In this document: positions 35,321-45,747 of the stretch, one piece after another
Layout: every line of letters starts with the position of its first letter
Position numbering within the stretch: position 1 is the stretch's first letter
NCBI GenBank assembly: GCA_913064725.1
Contig: CAJYAI010000017.1
Coordinates: 1 to 47,902, forward strand
Origin: an uncultured Alteromonadaceae bacterium
GTDB taxonomy: Bacteria; Pseudomonadota; Gammaproteobacteria; Pseudomonadales; Halieaceae
DNA length: 47,902 bases
Direction: 5' to 3'
The notes under the pieces: generated by a model
What the model was told of the DNA's origin: nothing
What the model saw: only the letters and a program-made list of their open reading frames with translations
Database searches by the model: none
Position numbers and translations under genes: made by a program

Positions 35321-35522
35321 CTTTAGAAGCGCTCAATTGCTCTTTTCATGCGTCGCGAATATGTGCCATTAAAAATGCACAAAAGCGACAACGAGGACTG
35401 GGGACAATACGGACACCTGCTAATATTAGAACGACCTTCGGCCGGTAGTGATGCAGAATCATCGCCACTGCTGACGATTACGTTACTACTAACGAAAACG
35501 CCATTACTATTGAGAGAGTCCT

Positions 35523-38363
35523 TTGACATACCGAGGCATAGACGCATTTCAGCAACGCCACATCGGCACATCGACAGCACAACAAGAAGAGATGGCGAAT
35601 AGCGCAGGATTCGATAGCGTTGCCCAGCTTATTGATACTGCGGTACCTGACAACATAAAGTTGCCCCAGGCATTGAACCTTCCCGACCCGCTAACTGAGC
35701 GCGAAGCACTCTTAAAATTGCGCGCTTATGCGGACCAAAACAAGGTACTCAGAAGCTGCATCGGCATGGGGTACTACGACACCACAACGCCGCCCGTGCT
35801 ACTCAGAAATGTCTTCGAAAACCCCGGGTGGTACACCGCTTACACGCCCTATCAACCGGAAATATCACAAGGGCGATTAGAAACACTGCTTACCTTTCAG
35901 CAGGTCATCATCGATCTGACAGGAATGCCCCTGGCGAATGCATCATTGCTCGATGAGGCAACTGCGGCTGCGGAAGCCATGACCCTCATGCAGCGGATGA
36001 ATCGCAAGTCCAAATCAACAAACTTCGTGGTTGCGAGTGACTGCCATCCGCAAACGCTCTCGCTGATTCAAACTCGTGCTGAGCCACTTGGTATTGAGGT
36101 GCATATCGTCGAGCCAGAGGCCATCGAGACCGTTACCGATGCCTTTGGTGTCCTAGTGCAGTACCCGGGCTCCTACGGGGAGGTAAGAGACCTCACTGAG
36201 ACCATCTCCTGCTGTCACCAGAACAACGTACTCGTCGGTGTTGCGTCTGACCTGCTTGCGCTCACCGTACTGAAGTCACCGGGATCAATGGGCGCTGACG
36301 TGGTACTGGGTAGCTCGCAACGATTCGGGGTGCCTATGGGATACGGTGGTCCGCACGCCGCATTTTTTGCGACCCGTGACGAATTCAAGCGTTCAATGCC
36401 AGGGCGCGTTATTGGCGTTTCGGTCGACAGCACCGGCCGACAAGCGCTGCGCATGGCAATGCAAACTCGCGAGCAGCACATTCGCCGCGAGAAGGCGACA
36501 AGCAACATCTGCACCGCGCAAGCCCTCCTAGCGATCATGGCTGGACTCTTCGCTATGTATCACGGACCACAAGGCTTGAGAGGCATTGGCGAGCGCGTCC
36601 ACGGACTAACATCTGATCTCGCGGCATCTCTAAAAGCCGGTGGGTACACACTGATCAATGAGACCTGGTTCGATACAGTGTGTGTTGCGGTCGATAATGC
36701 CGCCGATGTCATCAATAAAGCTGAATCGCTGGGCTTTAATTTCCGGAAGATTGATGAAAACCACATAGGCGTATCATTGGACGAGACGACAACACCGGAT
36801 GAGCTCGTCCAGATTTGCACCGTATTTGGAGTTGATCGAGATAGTGGAACGACAGGCGTCCCGGAGAGCGTCGCTCGAGCCGTGGATTATCTCAGTCACC
36901 CTCTCTTTCACGATTATCGCACTGAGACCGAGATGCTTCGCTACTTGAAGAGGCTGGAGAATAAAGACATCTCACTGACTCGGGCAATGATCCCTTTAGG
37001 TAGCTGCACAATGAAACTCAATGCGGCAGCCGAAATGATCCCAGTGTCATGGCCTGAATTTGCCAGAATCCACCCCTTTGCGCCGTCTCATCAGGTGACG
37101 GGTTACCACGCAATGCTACAAGAGCTGTCACACTGGCTTACCGAGTGCACGGGTTATGACGCTATGTCGTTACAACCCAATTCAGGTGCTCAGGGCGAAT
37201 ACGCGGGACTCATGGCAATTCGTCGATATCACCGCGCGAGGGGCGACGCACACCGCAATGTTTGCCTGATACCCACGTCTGCCCATGGTACAAACCCAGC
37301 AAGTGCAGTGATGGCCGGTATGAAGGTTGTCTTGGTAGCCTGTGATGAAAATGGCAATGTCGACATGGATGATCTGACCGCGAAGGCTGAAGCTCACTCC
37401 TCAGAACTCGCAGCTATTATGGTGACCTACCCGTCCACTCATGGCGTCTTTGAAACCTCTATCGTGGCGCTTTGCGAGCTCATCCATAGGCACGGCGGAC
37501 AAGTTTATGTCGATGGCGCGAATCTTAATGCATTGATTGGTCTGGCTGGTCCAGGAAAGTTTGGAGCAGACGTATCTCACCTCAACCTCCACAAAACATT
37601 TTGCATTCCACATGGTGGCGGTGGCCCAGGCATGGGACCCATTGGCGTGGGGCAGCACCTGGCGCCCTACTTACCATCGTCGGAAGTCCTGCCACAAGTG
37701 GGGCTCGATGCAAAAAATAACGTCATCTCAGCAACGCCGTTTGGTAGCGCCTCGATACTCCCAATCTCTTGGATGTACATTGCAATGATGGGTGGTAGCG
37801 GCGTCACCGACTCTAGTCGAGCGGCCATCGTACATGCCAATTATATAGCGGGCAGGCTAAAAACGGCTTTCGATGTGTTGTACACGGGCAGACAGGGCAC
37901 GGTGGCGCACGAGTGCATCATTGACATTCGACCTCTAAAGGAGCGCAGCGGTATCACGGAAGAGGATGTGGCCAAGCGACTGATTGACTACGGTTTCCAC
38001 GCACCAACCATGTCATTCCCGGTTGCGGGCACACTCATGATCGAACCTACAGAGTCTGAATCGCTCGCCGAGATTGACCGCTTCTGCGATGCGATGCTGT
38101 CGATCCGCAGCGAAATTCAGGCGGTAATGGAAGGACAATTTGATCCCAACAATAACCCGCTCAAAAATGCGCCGCATACACTAGACGAAGTCACCGCCAG
38201 TGAATGGGATAGGCCTTATAGCAGAGAGCAGGCCGTATGGCCGGTTGCCTCTTTGCGCGCTGACAAATATTGGGCACCGGTTAACCGCGTGGATAATGTG
38301 TTTGGGGATAGGAACTTAATCTGCTCCTGTCCCAGCATAGAAACCTACCTAGAGTCGGCCTAA
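35523..38363 (+). CDS. gcvP: Glycine dehydrogenase (decarboxylating), P-protein
   Basis: 946 residues, single-chain type (about 950 is usual). The N-terminal half starts with FQQRHIGTS and has [21 protein letters not shown]; the C-terminal half has the PLP-lysine segment [15 protein letters not shown] (Lys about residue 690). It decarboxylates glycine and passes the aminomethyl group to H-protein. The start is a TTG at 35523: an in-frame stop lies 12 bases upstream, GAGAG precedes it, and the next ATG would cut the conserved N-terminus. No gcvT or gcvH is nearby. Confidence 0.96.
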   Translation: MTYRGIDAFQQRHIGTSTAQQEEMANSAGFDSVAQLIDTAVPDNIKLPQALNLPDPLTEREALLKLRAYADQNKVLRSCIGMGYYDTTTPPVLLRNVFENPGWYTAYTPYQPEISQGRLETLLTFQQVIIDLTGMPLANASLLDEATAAAEAMTLMQRMNRKSKSTNFVVASDCHPQTLSLIQTRAEPLGIEVHIVEPEAIETVTDAFGVLVQYPGSYGEVRDLTETISCCHQNNVLVGVASDLLALTVLKSPGSMGADVVLGSSQRFGVPMGYGGPHAAFFATRDEFKRSMPGRVIGVSVDSTGRQALRMAMQTREQHIRREKATSNICTAQALLAIMAGLFAMYHGPQGLRGIGERVHGLTSDLAASLKAGGYTLINETWFDTVCVAVDNAADVINKAESLGFNFRKIDENHIGVSLDETTTPDELVQICTVFGVDRDSGTTGVPESVARAVDYLSHPLFHDYRTETEMLRYLKRLENKDISLTRAMIPLGSCTMKLNAAAEMIPVSWPEFARIHPFAPSHQVTGYHAMLQELSHWLTECTGYDAMSLQPNSGAQGEYAGLMAIRRYHRARGDAHRNVCLIPTSAHGTNPASAVMAGMKVVLVACDENGNVDMDDLTAKAEAHSSELAAIMVTYPSTHGVFETSIVALCELIHRHGGQVYVDGANLNALIGLAGPGKFGADVSHLNLHKTFCIPHGGGGPGMGPIGVGQHLAPYLPSSEVLPQVGLDAKNNVISATPFGSASILPISWMYIAMMGGSGVTDSSRAAIVHANYIAGRLKTAFDVLYTGRQGTVAHECIIDIRPLKERSGITEEDVAKRLIDYGFHAPTMSFPVAGTLMIEPTESESLAEIDRFCDAMLSIRSEIQAVMEGQFDPNNNPLKNAPHTLDEVTASEWDRPYSREQAVWPVASLRADKYWAPVNRVDNVFGDRNLICSCPSIETYLESA

Positions 38364-38391
38364 CGACTGCGCTAGGCAGCGTAGCTTCGAC

Positions 38392-38643
38392 TTAGTCGGT
38401 AGAGCGCGGCGTCTGATGTCGCTGTTTCCACTCATCGTAGGGCATACCGTAAACACGCTCGCGAGCATCGTCTCGCGACATCTCGATACCCTGATCTGCT
38501 GCGGCCTCTGCATACCACTTTGACAGGCAGTTACGGCAAAACCCCGCCAAATCCATTAGATCTATATTCTGAACGTCTGTCCGCTGCTGAAGGTGATCCA
38601 CCAATTTACGAAACGCGGCCGCCTGTAGCTCGATATCACTCAT
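38392..38643 (-). CDS. DUF1244 family protein
   Basis: 83 residues with the family core DLAGFCRNCLSKWYAEAA and RERVYGMPYDEWK. DUF1244 is a small all-helical protein of unknown function, widespread in proteobacteria, with a conserved F-C-R-N-C-L motif that may bind metal. Its ATG overlaps the stop of the Nudix gene by one base (TAATG). Confidence 0.92.
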   Translation of the reverse strand: MSDIELQAAAFRKLVDHLQQRTDVQNIDLMDLAGFCRNCLSKWYAEAAADQGIEMSRDDARERVYGMPYDEWKQRHQTPRSTD

Positions 38644-39101
38644 TACTGTCTCGCTGCCATCAAATCTGCAACCATATCGCCCTGGTTAGCATAGCGCCAA
38701 TTCAGTTGCGTGAAGATCTCGGGTGCGTACCAATCAGCATGGTGAATCTCAATCGGTCGTGTAATGTCGATGCCGCGTCCCGAGGTCGATGTGCACCAAT
38801 ACAGGTTAAATCCATTGTCAAACTCAGCGGCCAGCTCGCCTGCTACGGCGTGAACACCAGTCTCTTCCCAAGTCTCTCTCTCGGCAGCGCACTGGGCTGA
38901 CTCTCCGGAATCAACAGACCCACCGGGTGGCCCGAACTTTCCACCCATGATTCGTACAAGAAGTAAATCGCCCTCATTGACGACCAAACATCCTGCACTG
39001 GCTGCGCCAAAATCACCGTCAGCAACAGAGCACGTTGGTTGTTGAGAACAGCCCAGTAGTCCGAGCATCACACCCATCGCCATAACGCATAAGAGTCTCA
39101 T
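38643..39101 (-). CDS. Predicted lipoprotein with a Nudix hydrolase domain
   Basis: About 152 residues from ATG 39101 (GGAG eight bases upstream). It begins with a lipoprotein signal ending LLGC (Cys18) and then has a full Nudix box, G61-x5-E67-x7-R75-E76-T-x-E79-E80-x-G82-V83. Nudix enzymes hydrolyse nucleoside diphosphates linked to other groups and are normally cytoplasmic, so an exported, lipid-anchored form is unusual. The frame is open to 39182, but the lipobox and ribosome binding site favour 39101. Confidence 0.8.
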   Translation of the reverse strand: MRLLCVMAMGVMLGLLGCSQQPTCSVADGDFGAASAGCLVVNEGDLLLVRIMGGKFGPPGGSVDSGESAQCAAERETWEETGVHAVAGELAAEFDNGFNLYWCTSTSGRGIDITRPIEIHHADWYAPEIFTQLNWRYANQGDMVADLMAARQ

Positions 39102-39279
39102 CACGCTCACTCCAATATATGAAACGCACTGATTAATGGACGGCAACTCCTTTATTGACTTGCTTATTGTTCGAAAACGCACCGTCTTTCGCTGCAGTTT
39201 ACTCGCGAGTGTGTCGAAATTGTGACAAAAAAGGCACTTTTGAGAAAAATTACGCGGAAAAAGAGCGATTTGGCTGCCG

Positions 39280-39308
39280 GAGACGCCGCTTCACACAGCG
39301 GGCATCTC
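39280..39308 (-). terminator. Possible terminator hairpin after dnaE
   Basis: GAGACGCCGCT (39280-39290) can pair with AGCGGGCATCTC (39297-39308) with one mismatch and one bulge, about 36 bases past the dnaE stop. No T-tract follows directly, so this is only a candidate. Confidence 0.3.
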
Positions 39309-39343
39309 GTCCTTGCACTCGATTACGCTGCCGTATGCGGCAA

Positions 39344-42300
39344 CTATCGCTCGTATATCAGCTCAACGCAGTCGTGACCAACCAGCTCCTTCAACTGATC
39401 CAACAACGTATCAGTAGGCGTTACGCGCCATCGCTCGCCCATTTTGATTAACGCCGAGCCCGCGGGCTGCCGGTATTCCACTACGATGGGACAAACCCCA
39501 ACGCTTGAAGACAACGCTCGTTTTAGCTCGGACGTGACGCCGGCTTCAACAACATCGGGTCTCAATCCGAGTTTCAGCTCCAGCACACGCGAACTCCTTG
39601 CCTGCTCCAGCGTCGTGAACGACTTGGCCCGGAGCGACAGTTGCCCCCTGAAATCATCCATCTGAAGTCTGCCATCTGCGAGGACAATCTGGTCCTTGAC
39701 CAGCAAATCGCGATGCTGATCGTAAATTTCACTGTAGGCCGTCGCCTCAATCTGCCCAGTACCGTCATCCAACTGAAGGACGGCCATTGTCCCTCGCTGC
39801 GTCTTAACCAGTCGGACATCGACAATCAGACCTGCGACCCACTGCTTACTGCCGGCATTGAGGTCACGAATGGCCCTAGGTGAGAACTTGCGAACTTCCT
39901 GCTCGAATTCATCCATCGGATGGCCACTCAGAAAACTACCCAAACTCTCCTTTTCACCGGCCAAAACGTCTCTCAGTGTCCACGAACGCGCTCGTCTATG
40001 ATCTCGATAGGGATCTCCCGACCCAGATGTGGGGATGACCTCACCAAACAAATCCCCCATACCCGCCGCTTCGTTAGCCGCTGATTGTTCTGCGGCCTTG
40101 AGCGCATCATCGAGCGCTGACATGAGTACCGAGCGCTCCGCATCGAGCTCATCAAATGCCCCGCTTTTTATCAACGCCTCCAGCGCACGGCGATTAACCT
40201 TTCGAGGGTCAGTCCTGGCGCATAAATCAAACAGGTCCTCAACCGGCTTCACCTCCCTCGCCGCCAGCAAGTCCTCAATAGGGCTCTCTCCCAGTCCTTT
40301 GATAGCGCCCAAGCCGTAAACAATATGTCCCTCACTATTTACTGAGAAGTGAAATTTCCCTTCAGCGATACTCGGCGGCTTAACAGTTAGACCCATTCGA
40401 CGACACTCGTCGCGTAACCCAAGTAATTTGTCCGTATTGTCAATTTCCGAGCTCATCACCGCGGCCATGAATTCCGCGGGATAGTGACGTTTCAGCCACG
40501 CGGTTTGATAACTCACCAGCGCATAAGCCGCAGAGTGAGACTTGTTAAACCCGTAGCCTGCAAACTTCTCAACCAAGTCGAAGATCTTAATGGCGAGGGT
40601 TGGATCAACCCCCTTTTCTCTAGCGCCCGACTCAAAGACCGAGCGCTGTTTCGCCATTTCCTCGGGCTTCTTCTTACCCATCGCGCGGCGCAACAAATCA
40701 GCACCGCCTAACGTGTAGCCGGCCAATTCTTGAGCGATCTGCATGACTTGCTCTTGGTACAAGATGATGCCGTAGGTAGGCTCAAGAATAGGCTTCAACC
40801 ACTCATGCTGATATTGCGCATCGGGATAAGACACCTGCTCGCGACCGTGCTTCCGATCAATGAAGTTCTCGACCATACCTGACTGCAGGGGACCCGGGCG
40901 GAATAAAGCAACCAAGGCAATGATGTCCTCGAAACAATCGGGCCTCAGATTTTTGATCAGCTCTTTCATGCCGCGGCTTTCAAGCTGAAAAATAGCGGTT
41001 GTTTCAGCGCTTTGAAGCAAGGTATAAACGGCTGCATCGTCCAGCGGTATCTGGTTGATATCGACTGGCTGATCCAACTCGCTCCGCGCGTTGATCATTG
41101 CCACGGCCCAGTCAATGATGGTTAAGGTTCGCAGCCCTAAGAAATCGAACTTAACCAGGCCGGCGTCTTCCACATCATTTTTATCGTACTGCGTGACAAG
41201 ACCGCGTCCTTCCTCGTCACAAAAAAGTGGTGAGAAATCAGTCAGCTTTGAGGGCGCTATAACCACACCACCGGCATGCTTACCCGCATTTCGGGTGAGA
41301 CCCTCAAGCTGAACGGCCATATCCCAAATTTCTTGAGCGGCGCTGTCCTCGCGCAGCAGCGTAACCAGTTGATCCTCTTGCTCAAGTGCCTTATCGAGCG
41401 TCATTCCAACTTCAAATGGGATGAGCTTGGACATTCGATCTGCCAGCGCATAAGGCTTATCCTGAACACGCGCGACATCTCGAACTACGGCCTTTGCCGC
41501 CATCGTACCGAAAGTAATAATCTGTGAGACCGCGTTTTTGCCATAGGTATTCGCCACATACTCGATGACTTCGTCGCGTCGATCCATACAGAAGTCGACA
41601 TCGAAATCTGGCATCGAAACACGCTGAGGATTGAGAAAACGCTCGAATAACAAGTCATATTCAATGGGATCAAGATCGGTTATCTCAAGCGCATAAGCGA
41701 CCAGAGATCCGGCGCCTGAACCCCGTCCCGGTCCGACCGGTATGCCATTAGCCTTACCCCAGCGGATAAAGTCCATCACCACTAGGAAGTAACCGGGAAA
41801 TCCCATCTCGTTGATGATGTTAAGTTCGAACGTCAAGCGCTCTCGATAGGGTGTTTCGTCAGCGACATTCAGTGCTGATAAGCGCTGGTCGAGCCCCTGA
41901 TTGGATAGGTTCTCTAAATGCTGTTCTATGGTCACACCTTGAGGTGTCGGAAAGTCCGGCAAGTAAGCCTTACCCAACTCAATTTCCACAGTACATCGCT
42001 CGGCGATACGCAGCGTGTTTTCAAGCGCCTCTGGAATGTCAGCGAACAAGGCCTGCATTTCTTCAGCCGATCGCAAATACTGCTGTTCGGAGAAATGACG
42101 AGGACGTCTTGGGTCGTTGAGGGTACGTCCGTCGCCAATACAGACTCGCGCTTCGTGGGCCTCAAACTCGTCGGACGCCAAAAAACATACTTCATTGGTA
42201 GCAACTACAGGGCAGTCCGCTTCAACTGCTAGGGCTACGGCAGCATGCAAATAGTCCTCTTCGTACTCTCGACCTGTCCGTTGAAGCTCAAGGTAATAGC

Positions 42301-42784
42301 GATCTGGAAAGTGGGTCGTCCACCAAGCTAGCGCCTGTCGCGCATCGGAGTCTCTGCCCGCAAGTAGGTGCTGACCGACATCGCCATGACGGCCCCCTGA
42401 CAAGACCAGCAGACCATCACTGCAGGCCTCGATCCACTCCCGACGTAACAATGGCCTGCCTAGGACTTGGCCTTCCTGGTAAGCGCGGGAAATCAATAGG
42501 GTCAAGTGTCGATAACCAACATGACTTTGTGCAAGGAACGTGACCTGACTGCGTTTTTCATCAGACTCCAACAAGTCGAAGTCAGCGCCGACAATGAGCT
42601 TTACACCCGCACGCTCCGCGGCCTTATACGCCTTAATAAGACCAAAGAAGTTGGTCCTGTCAGTCAAGGCCACCGCGGGCATACCCTCCGCTGCGACAGA
42701 TTGCATAAGCGGACCGATCCGGACTAGCCCATCGACAAGAGAATATTCGGAATGCACTCTGAGGTGGACGAAAGTTGCTGACAT
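39344..42784 (-). CDS. dnaE: DNA polymerase III alpha subunit
   Basis: 1146 residues (E. coli 1160). PHP domain at the start (FVHLRVHSEYSLVDGL), then the C-family polymerase core with PGRGSGAGSLVAYALEI and the catalytic MPDFDVDFCMD (about 393-403). Helix-hairpin-helix and OB domains follow, and a beta-clamp-binding tail. It replicates the chromosome. In many relatives accA follows dnaE; here the downstream genes are a Nudix lipoprotein and DUF1244 instead. Confidence 0.98.
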   Translation of the reverse strand: MSATFVHLRVHSEYSLVDGLVRIGPLMQSVAAEGMPAVALTDRTNFFGLIKAYKAAERAGVKLIVGADFDLLESDEKRSQVTFLAQSHVGYRHLTLLISRAYQEGQVLGRPLLRREWIEACSDGLLVLSGGRHGDVGQHLLAGRDSDARQALAWWTTHFPDRYYLELQRTGREYEEDYLHAAVALAVEADCPVVATNEVCFLASDEFEAHEARVCIGDGRTLNDPRRPRHFSEQQYLRSAEEMQALFADIPEALENTLRIAERCTVEIELGKAYLPDFPTPQGVTIEQHLENLSNQGLDQRLSALNVADETPYRERLTFELNIINEMGFPGYFLVVMDFIRWGKANGIPVGPGRGSGAGSLVAYALEITDLDPIEYDLLFERFLNPQRVSMPDFDVDFCMDRRDEVIEYVANTYGKNAVSQIITFGTMAAKAVVRDVARVQDKPYALADRMSKLIPFEVGMTLDKALEQEDQLVTLLREDSAAQEIWDMAVQLEGLTRNAGKHAGGVVIAPSKLTDFSPLFCDEEGRGLVTQYDKNDVEDAGLVKFDFLGLRTLTIIDWAVAMINARSELDQPVDINQIPLDDAAVYTLLQSAETTAIFQLESRGMKELIKNLRPDCFEDIIALVALFRPGPLQSGMVENFIDRKHGREQVSYPDAQYQHEWLKPILEPTYGIILYQEQVMQIAQELAGYTLGGADLLRRAMGKKKPEEMAKQRSVFESGAREKGVDPTLAIKIFDLVEKFAGYGFNKSHSAAYALVSYQTAWLKRHYPAEFMAAVMSSEIDNTDKLLGLRDECRRMGLTVKPPSIAEGKFHFSVNSEGHIVYGLGAIKGLGESPIEDLLAAREVKPVEDLFDLCARTDPRKVNRRALEALIKSGAFDELDAERSVLMSALDDALKAAEQSAANEAAGMGDLFGEVIPTSGSGDPYRDHRRARSWTLRDVLAGEKESLGSFLSGHPMDEFEQEVRKFSPRAIRDLNAGSKQWVAGLIVDVRLVKTQRGTMAVLQLDDGTGQIEATAYSEIYDQHRDLLVKDQIVLADGRLQMDDFRGQLSLRAKSFTTLEQARSSRVLELKLGLRPDVVEAGVTSELKRALSSSVGVCPIVVEYRQPAGSALIKMGERWRVTPTDTLLDQLKELVGHDCVELIYER

Positions 42785-42789
42785 AACCT

Positions 42790-43407
42790 TTAATTAACCC
42801 CGCTTGCGGGCTTGATTAAGCGGGCAACGGGACCAAAGCTCCGCCTATGAATATCGGTTACGCCCAGCGCCTCAATGGCTTCTATGTGTTGCCTTGTCGG
42901 ATAACCTTTGTGCTTCGCGAGTCCGTAGCCGGGATATTGCGCATCCAGTGCAACCATCTCTCTATCGCGGGTGACCTTTGCCAGAACCGATGCTGCGCTA
43001 ATACAGGGAACCGATCCATCGCCGCCCACAATTGCCTCCGACGAAAATGCCCACGTGGGCAATCTATTACCATCGACCAAAACATGCTCAGGGACAACCG
43101 TCAGAGCCTCCACTGCTCGACGCATCGCCAGTAGCGACGCATTCAATATATTCAGCTCATCAATCTCTGCAACGTCCGCTCGCCCAATTGCCCAAGAGCG
43201 CGCCGACGACGTAATTTCCTCAAAGAGTGCCTCCCGCCTCCGCTCTGTGAGCTGCTTTGAGTCTTTTAGCCCGCTGGGAATCACGTCCCCGAGTATCACG
43301 GCCGCAGCCACGACATCTCCAGCTAAAGGTCCACGACCTACCTCGTCGCAGCCTGCGACTCGCGAACCCGTCGTTGTTTTACTCTGGCGGGAGTTACCTA
43401 TCGACAT
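42790..43407 (-). CDS. rnhB: Ribonuclease HII
   Basis: About 205 residues from ATG 43407, which overlaps the end of lpxB; the frame is open upstream to 43455. Catalytic carboxylates are in [14 protein letters not shown] and LVDGN, with DSKQL and [10 protein letters not shown] completing the family pattern. It removes ribonucleotides from DNA. Confidence 0.95.
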   Translation of the reverse strand: MSIGNSRQSKTTTGSRVAGCDEVGRGPLAGDVVAAAVILGDVIPSGLKDSKQLTERRREALFEEITSSARSWAIGRADVAEIDELNILNASLLAMRRAVEALTVVPEHVLVDGNRLPTWAFSSEAIVGGDGSVPCISAASVLAKVTRDREMVALDAQYPGYGLAKHKGYPTRQHIEAIEALGVTDIHRRSFGPVARLIKPASGVN

Positions 43408-44536
43408 CGGACAATAGCTCCTCGATGGCATCGACTGACCTGACGGCAAAGTCACTGCCGATACGCTCGCTCAACTCTACAAAACGCTGCCTCTGACCGT
43501 CGCCTGCGCTGGAGAACGACTGCAATACAGCACGATAGAGGTTTTCAGGCGTTGCATCCCCTTGAAGAAACTCTGGCGCCACCGCCTGCCCGGCAATGAC
43601 ATTAGGCAGACCGACATAGGGAGACGTCACCATTCTGCTTAAAATTTGCCAAGACAACCAACCCATTCGATAAGCAATTGTCATGGGCCTACCAATCAGC
43701 ATCGCCTCCAAGGTGCTCGTACCTGAAGCGCATAAAATCGCGTCCGCTGCGACCATGGCAAGGCGGCTCTGCCCCTCAATGACCGAAAAACGATCATCCT
43801 CGATGGGCATAAAATGTCGAATCTGCTCCATACGCTCTAGTGACGCAGCAGGCACAACAACCCGCATCTGACGATCAGATGCCAGCAACCGCATAATCAC
43901 TTGCGTAAAGACTGGGCCCAGATGTTCAATTTCACTGGCACGGCTGCCCGGCATACACACCAACACCTGCCCAGCCTCGGGTAGTCGCAAGTAATTGCGC
44001 GCCGTGCCTTGATCAGGCAACGCCGACAGTTCCTCAATAAGTGGGTGGCCGACTAAGGCAGCTTTAACACCGTGACGCTCATAAAAATCGCACTCGAAAG
44101 GTAACAAACACAACATAAGGTCTACTGCCTTTTTAATGTTGTGAATGCGCCCGGGGCGCCATGCCCAAACAGAAGGACTGACTAAATGAGCTGTTTTAAT
44201 GCCCTTGGAACGCAGTTGACGCTCAAGGGTGAGATTAAAGTCGGGACTGTCGATACCAAGAAACAATTGTGGCCGACTCTTGAGCATATGCTGCCTGACA
44301 GATCGACGAATCGACAACAATTCAGGCAGTCGCTTCAGGGGCTCGATAAGACCAAAAACGGCCAGCCGCTCCATGTCATAAAGACTCGTCAACCCGTGAA
44401 GCGACATTTGCTCGCCGCCAATACCGGTAAACTCGAGTGACGCTTGTCGGCGTTTCAACTCTCTTAATACGGCACCGCCAAGAATATCTCCGCTTACTTC
44501 ACCGGCCAAGACACCGATGTGATGCGCGTGACTCAT
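43394..44536 (-). CDS. lpxB: Lipid-A-disaccharide synthase
   Basis: 380 residues of GT19: [20 protein letters not shown] at the start, then [31 protein letters not shown] and [13 protein letters not shown]. It joins UDP-diacylglucosamine and lipid X. The ATG is adjacent to the lpxA stop. Confidence 0.97.
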   Translation of the reverse strand: MSHAHHIGVLAGEVSGDILGGAVLRELKRRQASLEFTGIGGEQMSLHGLTSLYDMERLAVFGLIEPLKRLPELLSIRRSVRQHMLKSRPQLFLGIDSPDFNLTLERQLRSKGIKTAHLVSPSVWAWRPGRIHNIKKAVDLMLCLLPFECDFYERHGVKAALVGHPLIEELSALPDQGTARNYLRLPEAGQVLVCMPGSRASEIEHLGPVFTQVIMRLLASDRQMRVVVPAASLERMEQIRHFMPIEDDRFSVIEGQSRLAMVAADAILCASGTSTLEAMLIGRPMTIAYRMGWLSWQILSRMVTSPYVGLPNVIAGQAVAPEFLQGDATPENLYRAVLQSFSSAGDGQRQRFVELSERIGSDFAVRSVDAIEELLSDVDR

Positions 44537-45306
44537 TATCGAACAATACCGCGCTCAGACAGTTTAAGTGACTGCAGCAACGGGATAATTTCCGGAGTAG
44601 CGACCGTCATCTCCTCAAGGCGCTCCATGGCGACATCTAGCGTAAGTCCCTGACGATAGATTAATTTGAACGCGCGGCGAAGGTCTGACAGCGAGGCATC
44701 GCTGAATCCTCTGCGCCTCAACCCCTCTGTGTTGATCGTTCGAGCCTCTGCGGGACTGCCGGCAACTGTTACATAAGCGGGGACGTCTTTGCCTATTGCC
44801 GTACCCATGCCACTAAAGCTATGCGCGCCGATCTTACAAAACTGATGCACCAGCGTGTATCCCGACAAAATTGCCCAGTCATCGACGATGACGTGTCCAG
44901 CGAGGGCGGTGTTATTCACCAGAACTGTGTGATTTTTGACCCAACTGTCATGCCCAATATGGACGTAACTCATAATGAGATTGTGATTGCCAATACAGGT
45001 ATCACCACGGTCCTGCACGGTACCCCTGTGGATGGTTACGCTCTCGCGAATAACGTTGTTATCACCAATCGTTAGTGTCGTGGGCTCGCCTTTATACTTA
45101 AGATCCGGCGTCGCCTCCCCAATTGAGCTGAACTGAAAAATATGATTGCGCATCCCGATTCGCGTCGGACCTTTAATCACAACGTGAGATTCGACGACGG
45201 TCTCTTCGCCAATAACCACATTCGGCCCGATTACGGTAAACGGCCCAACGCTTACTGATGGATGCAGTTCAGCCGACGGATCTATGACTGCAGAAGGATG
45301 GATCAT
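44536..45306 (-). CDS. lpxA: UDP-N-acetylglucosamine acyltransferase
   Basis: 256 residues of left-handed beta-helix hexapeptide repeats, with the catalytic-His region SYVHIGHDSWV and the C-terminal helical domain (GLRRRGFSDASLSDLRRAFK). First step of lipid A synthesis. It sits three bases after fabZ. Confidence 0.97.
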   Translation of the reverse strand: MIHPSAVIDPSAELHPSVSVGPFTVIGPNVVIGEETVVESHVVIKGPTRIGMRNHIFQFSSIGEATPDLKYKGEPTTLTIGDNNVIRESVTIHRGTVQDRGDTCIGNHNLIMSYVHIGHDSWVKNHTVLVNNTALAGHVIVDDWAILSGYTLVHQFCKIGAHSFSGMGTAIGKDVPAYVTVAGSPAEARTINTEGLRRRGFSDASLSDLRRAFKLIYRQGLTLDVAMERLEEMTVATPEIIPLLQSLKLSERGIVR

Positions 45307-45309
45307 GGC

Positions 45310-45741
45310 CTAGCGATCCGCACAAAGGATAGTCGCCGACGCGGCCGTTGCGCCTTCCACTGACGCACGCACGTCGAATTTCCAAATACCGCGTTTCTCA
45401 CTGACGATCGCGGCCTCAAAAGTGACTTTATCGCCCGGTACACAGGGACGTTTGAATCGCAGCTTATCGGTACCGACGAGGTAGTAAATAGAACCATCCT
45501 CAGGCGTCTTTCCCATCGTGGCAAAGCCGAGGATACCCGCGGCTTGTGCCATTGCCTCGACCAACAAAACGCCCGGGAATATCGGATTTCCCGGAAAGTG
45601 TCCATCAAAGTAGGGCTCATTGATGGTGAGATTCTTGTAGGCCTCGATAGAGACACCGGGCTCAAGTGACACCACCCGATCGATAAACAAAAAGGGGTAA
45701 CGATGGGGTAAGTGGCGACGAATATACTCAATGTCCATCAT
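45310..45741 (-). CDS. fabZ: (3R)-hydroxyacyl-ACP dehydratase
   Basis: 143 residues of the hotdog fold. H48 in [14 protein letters not shown] and E62 in LLVEAMAQ form the catalytic pair. It dehydrates hydroxyacyl-ACP in fatty-acid synthesis, competing with LpxA and LpxD for their substrate. Confidence 0.97.
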   Translation of the reverse strand: MMDIEYIRRHLPHRYPFLFIDRVVSLEPGVSIEAYKNLTINEPYFDGHFPGNPIFPGVLLVEAMAQAAGILGFATMGKTPEDGSIYYLVGTDKLRFKRPCVPGDKVTFEAAIVSEKRGIWKFDVRASVEGATAASATILCADR

Positions 45742-45747
45742 AGTCTT

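Noticed and set aside
35348-35602. 84-codon plus-strand frame between greB and gcvP
   Set aside because: Composition of the first 50 codons looks gene-like, but it overlaps the gcvP start by 80 bases, lacks a good ribosome binding site, and I know no similar protein.
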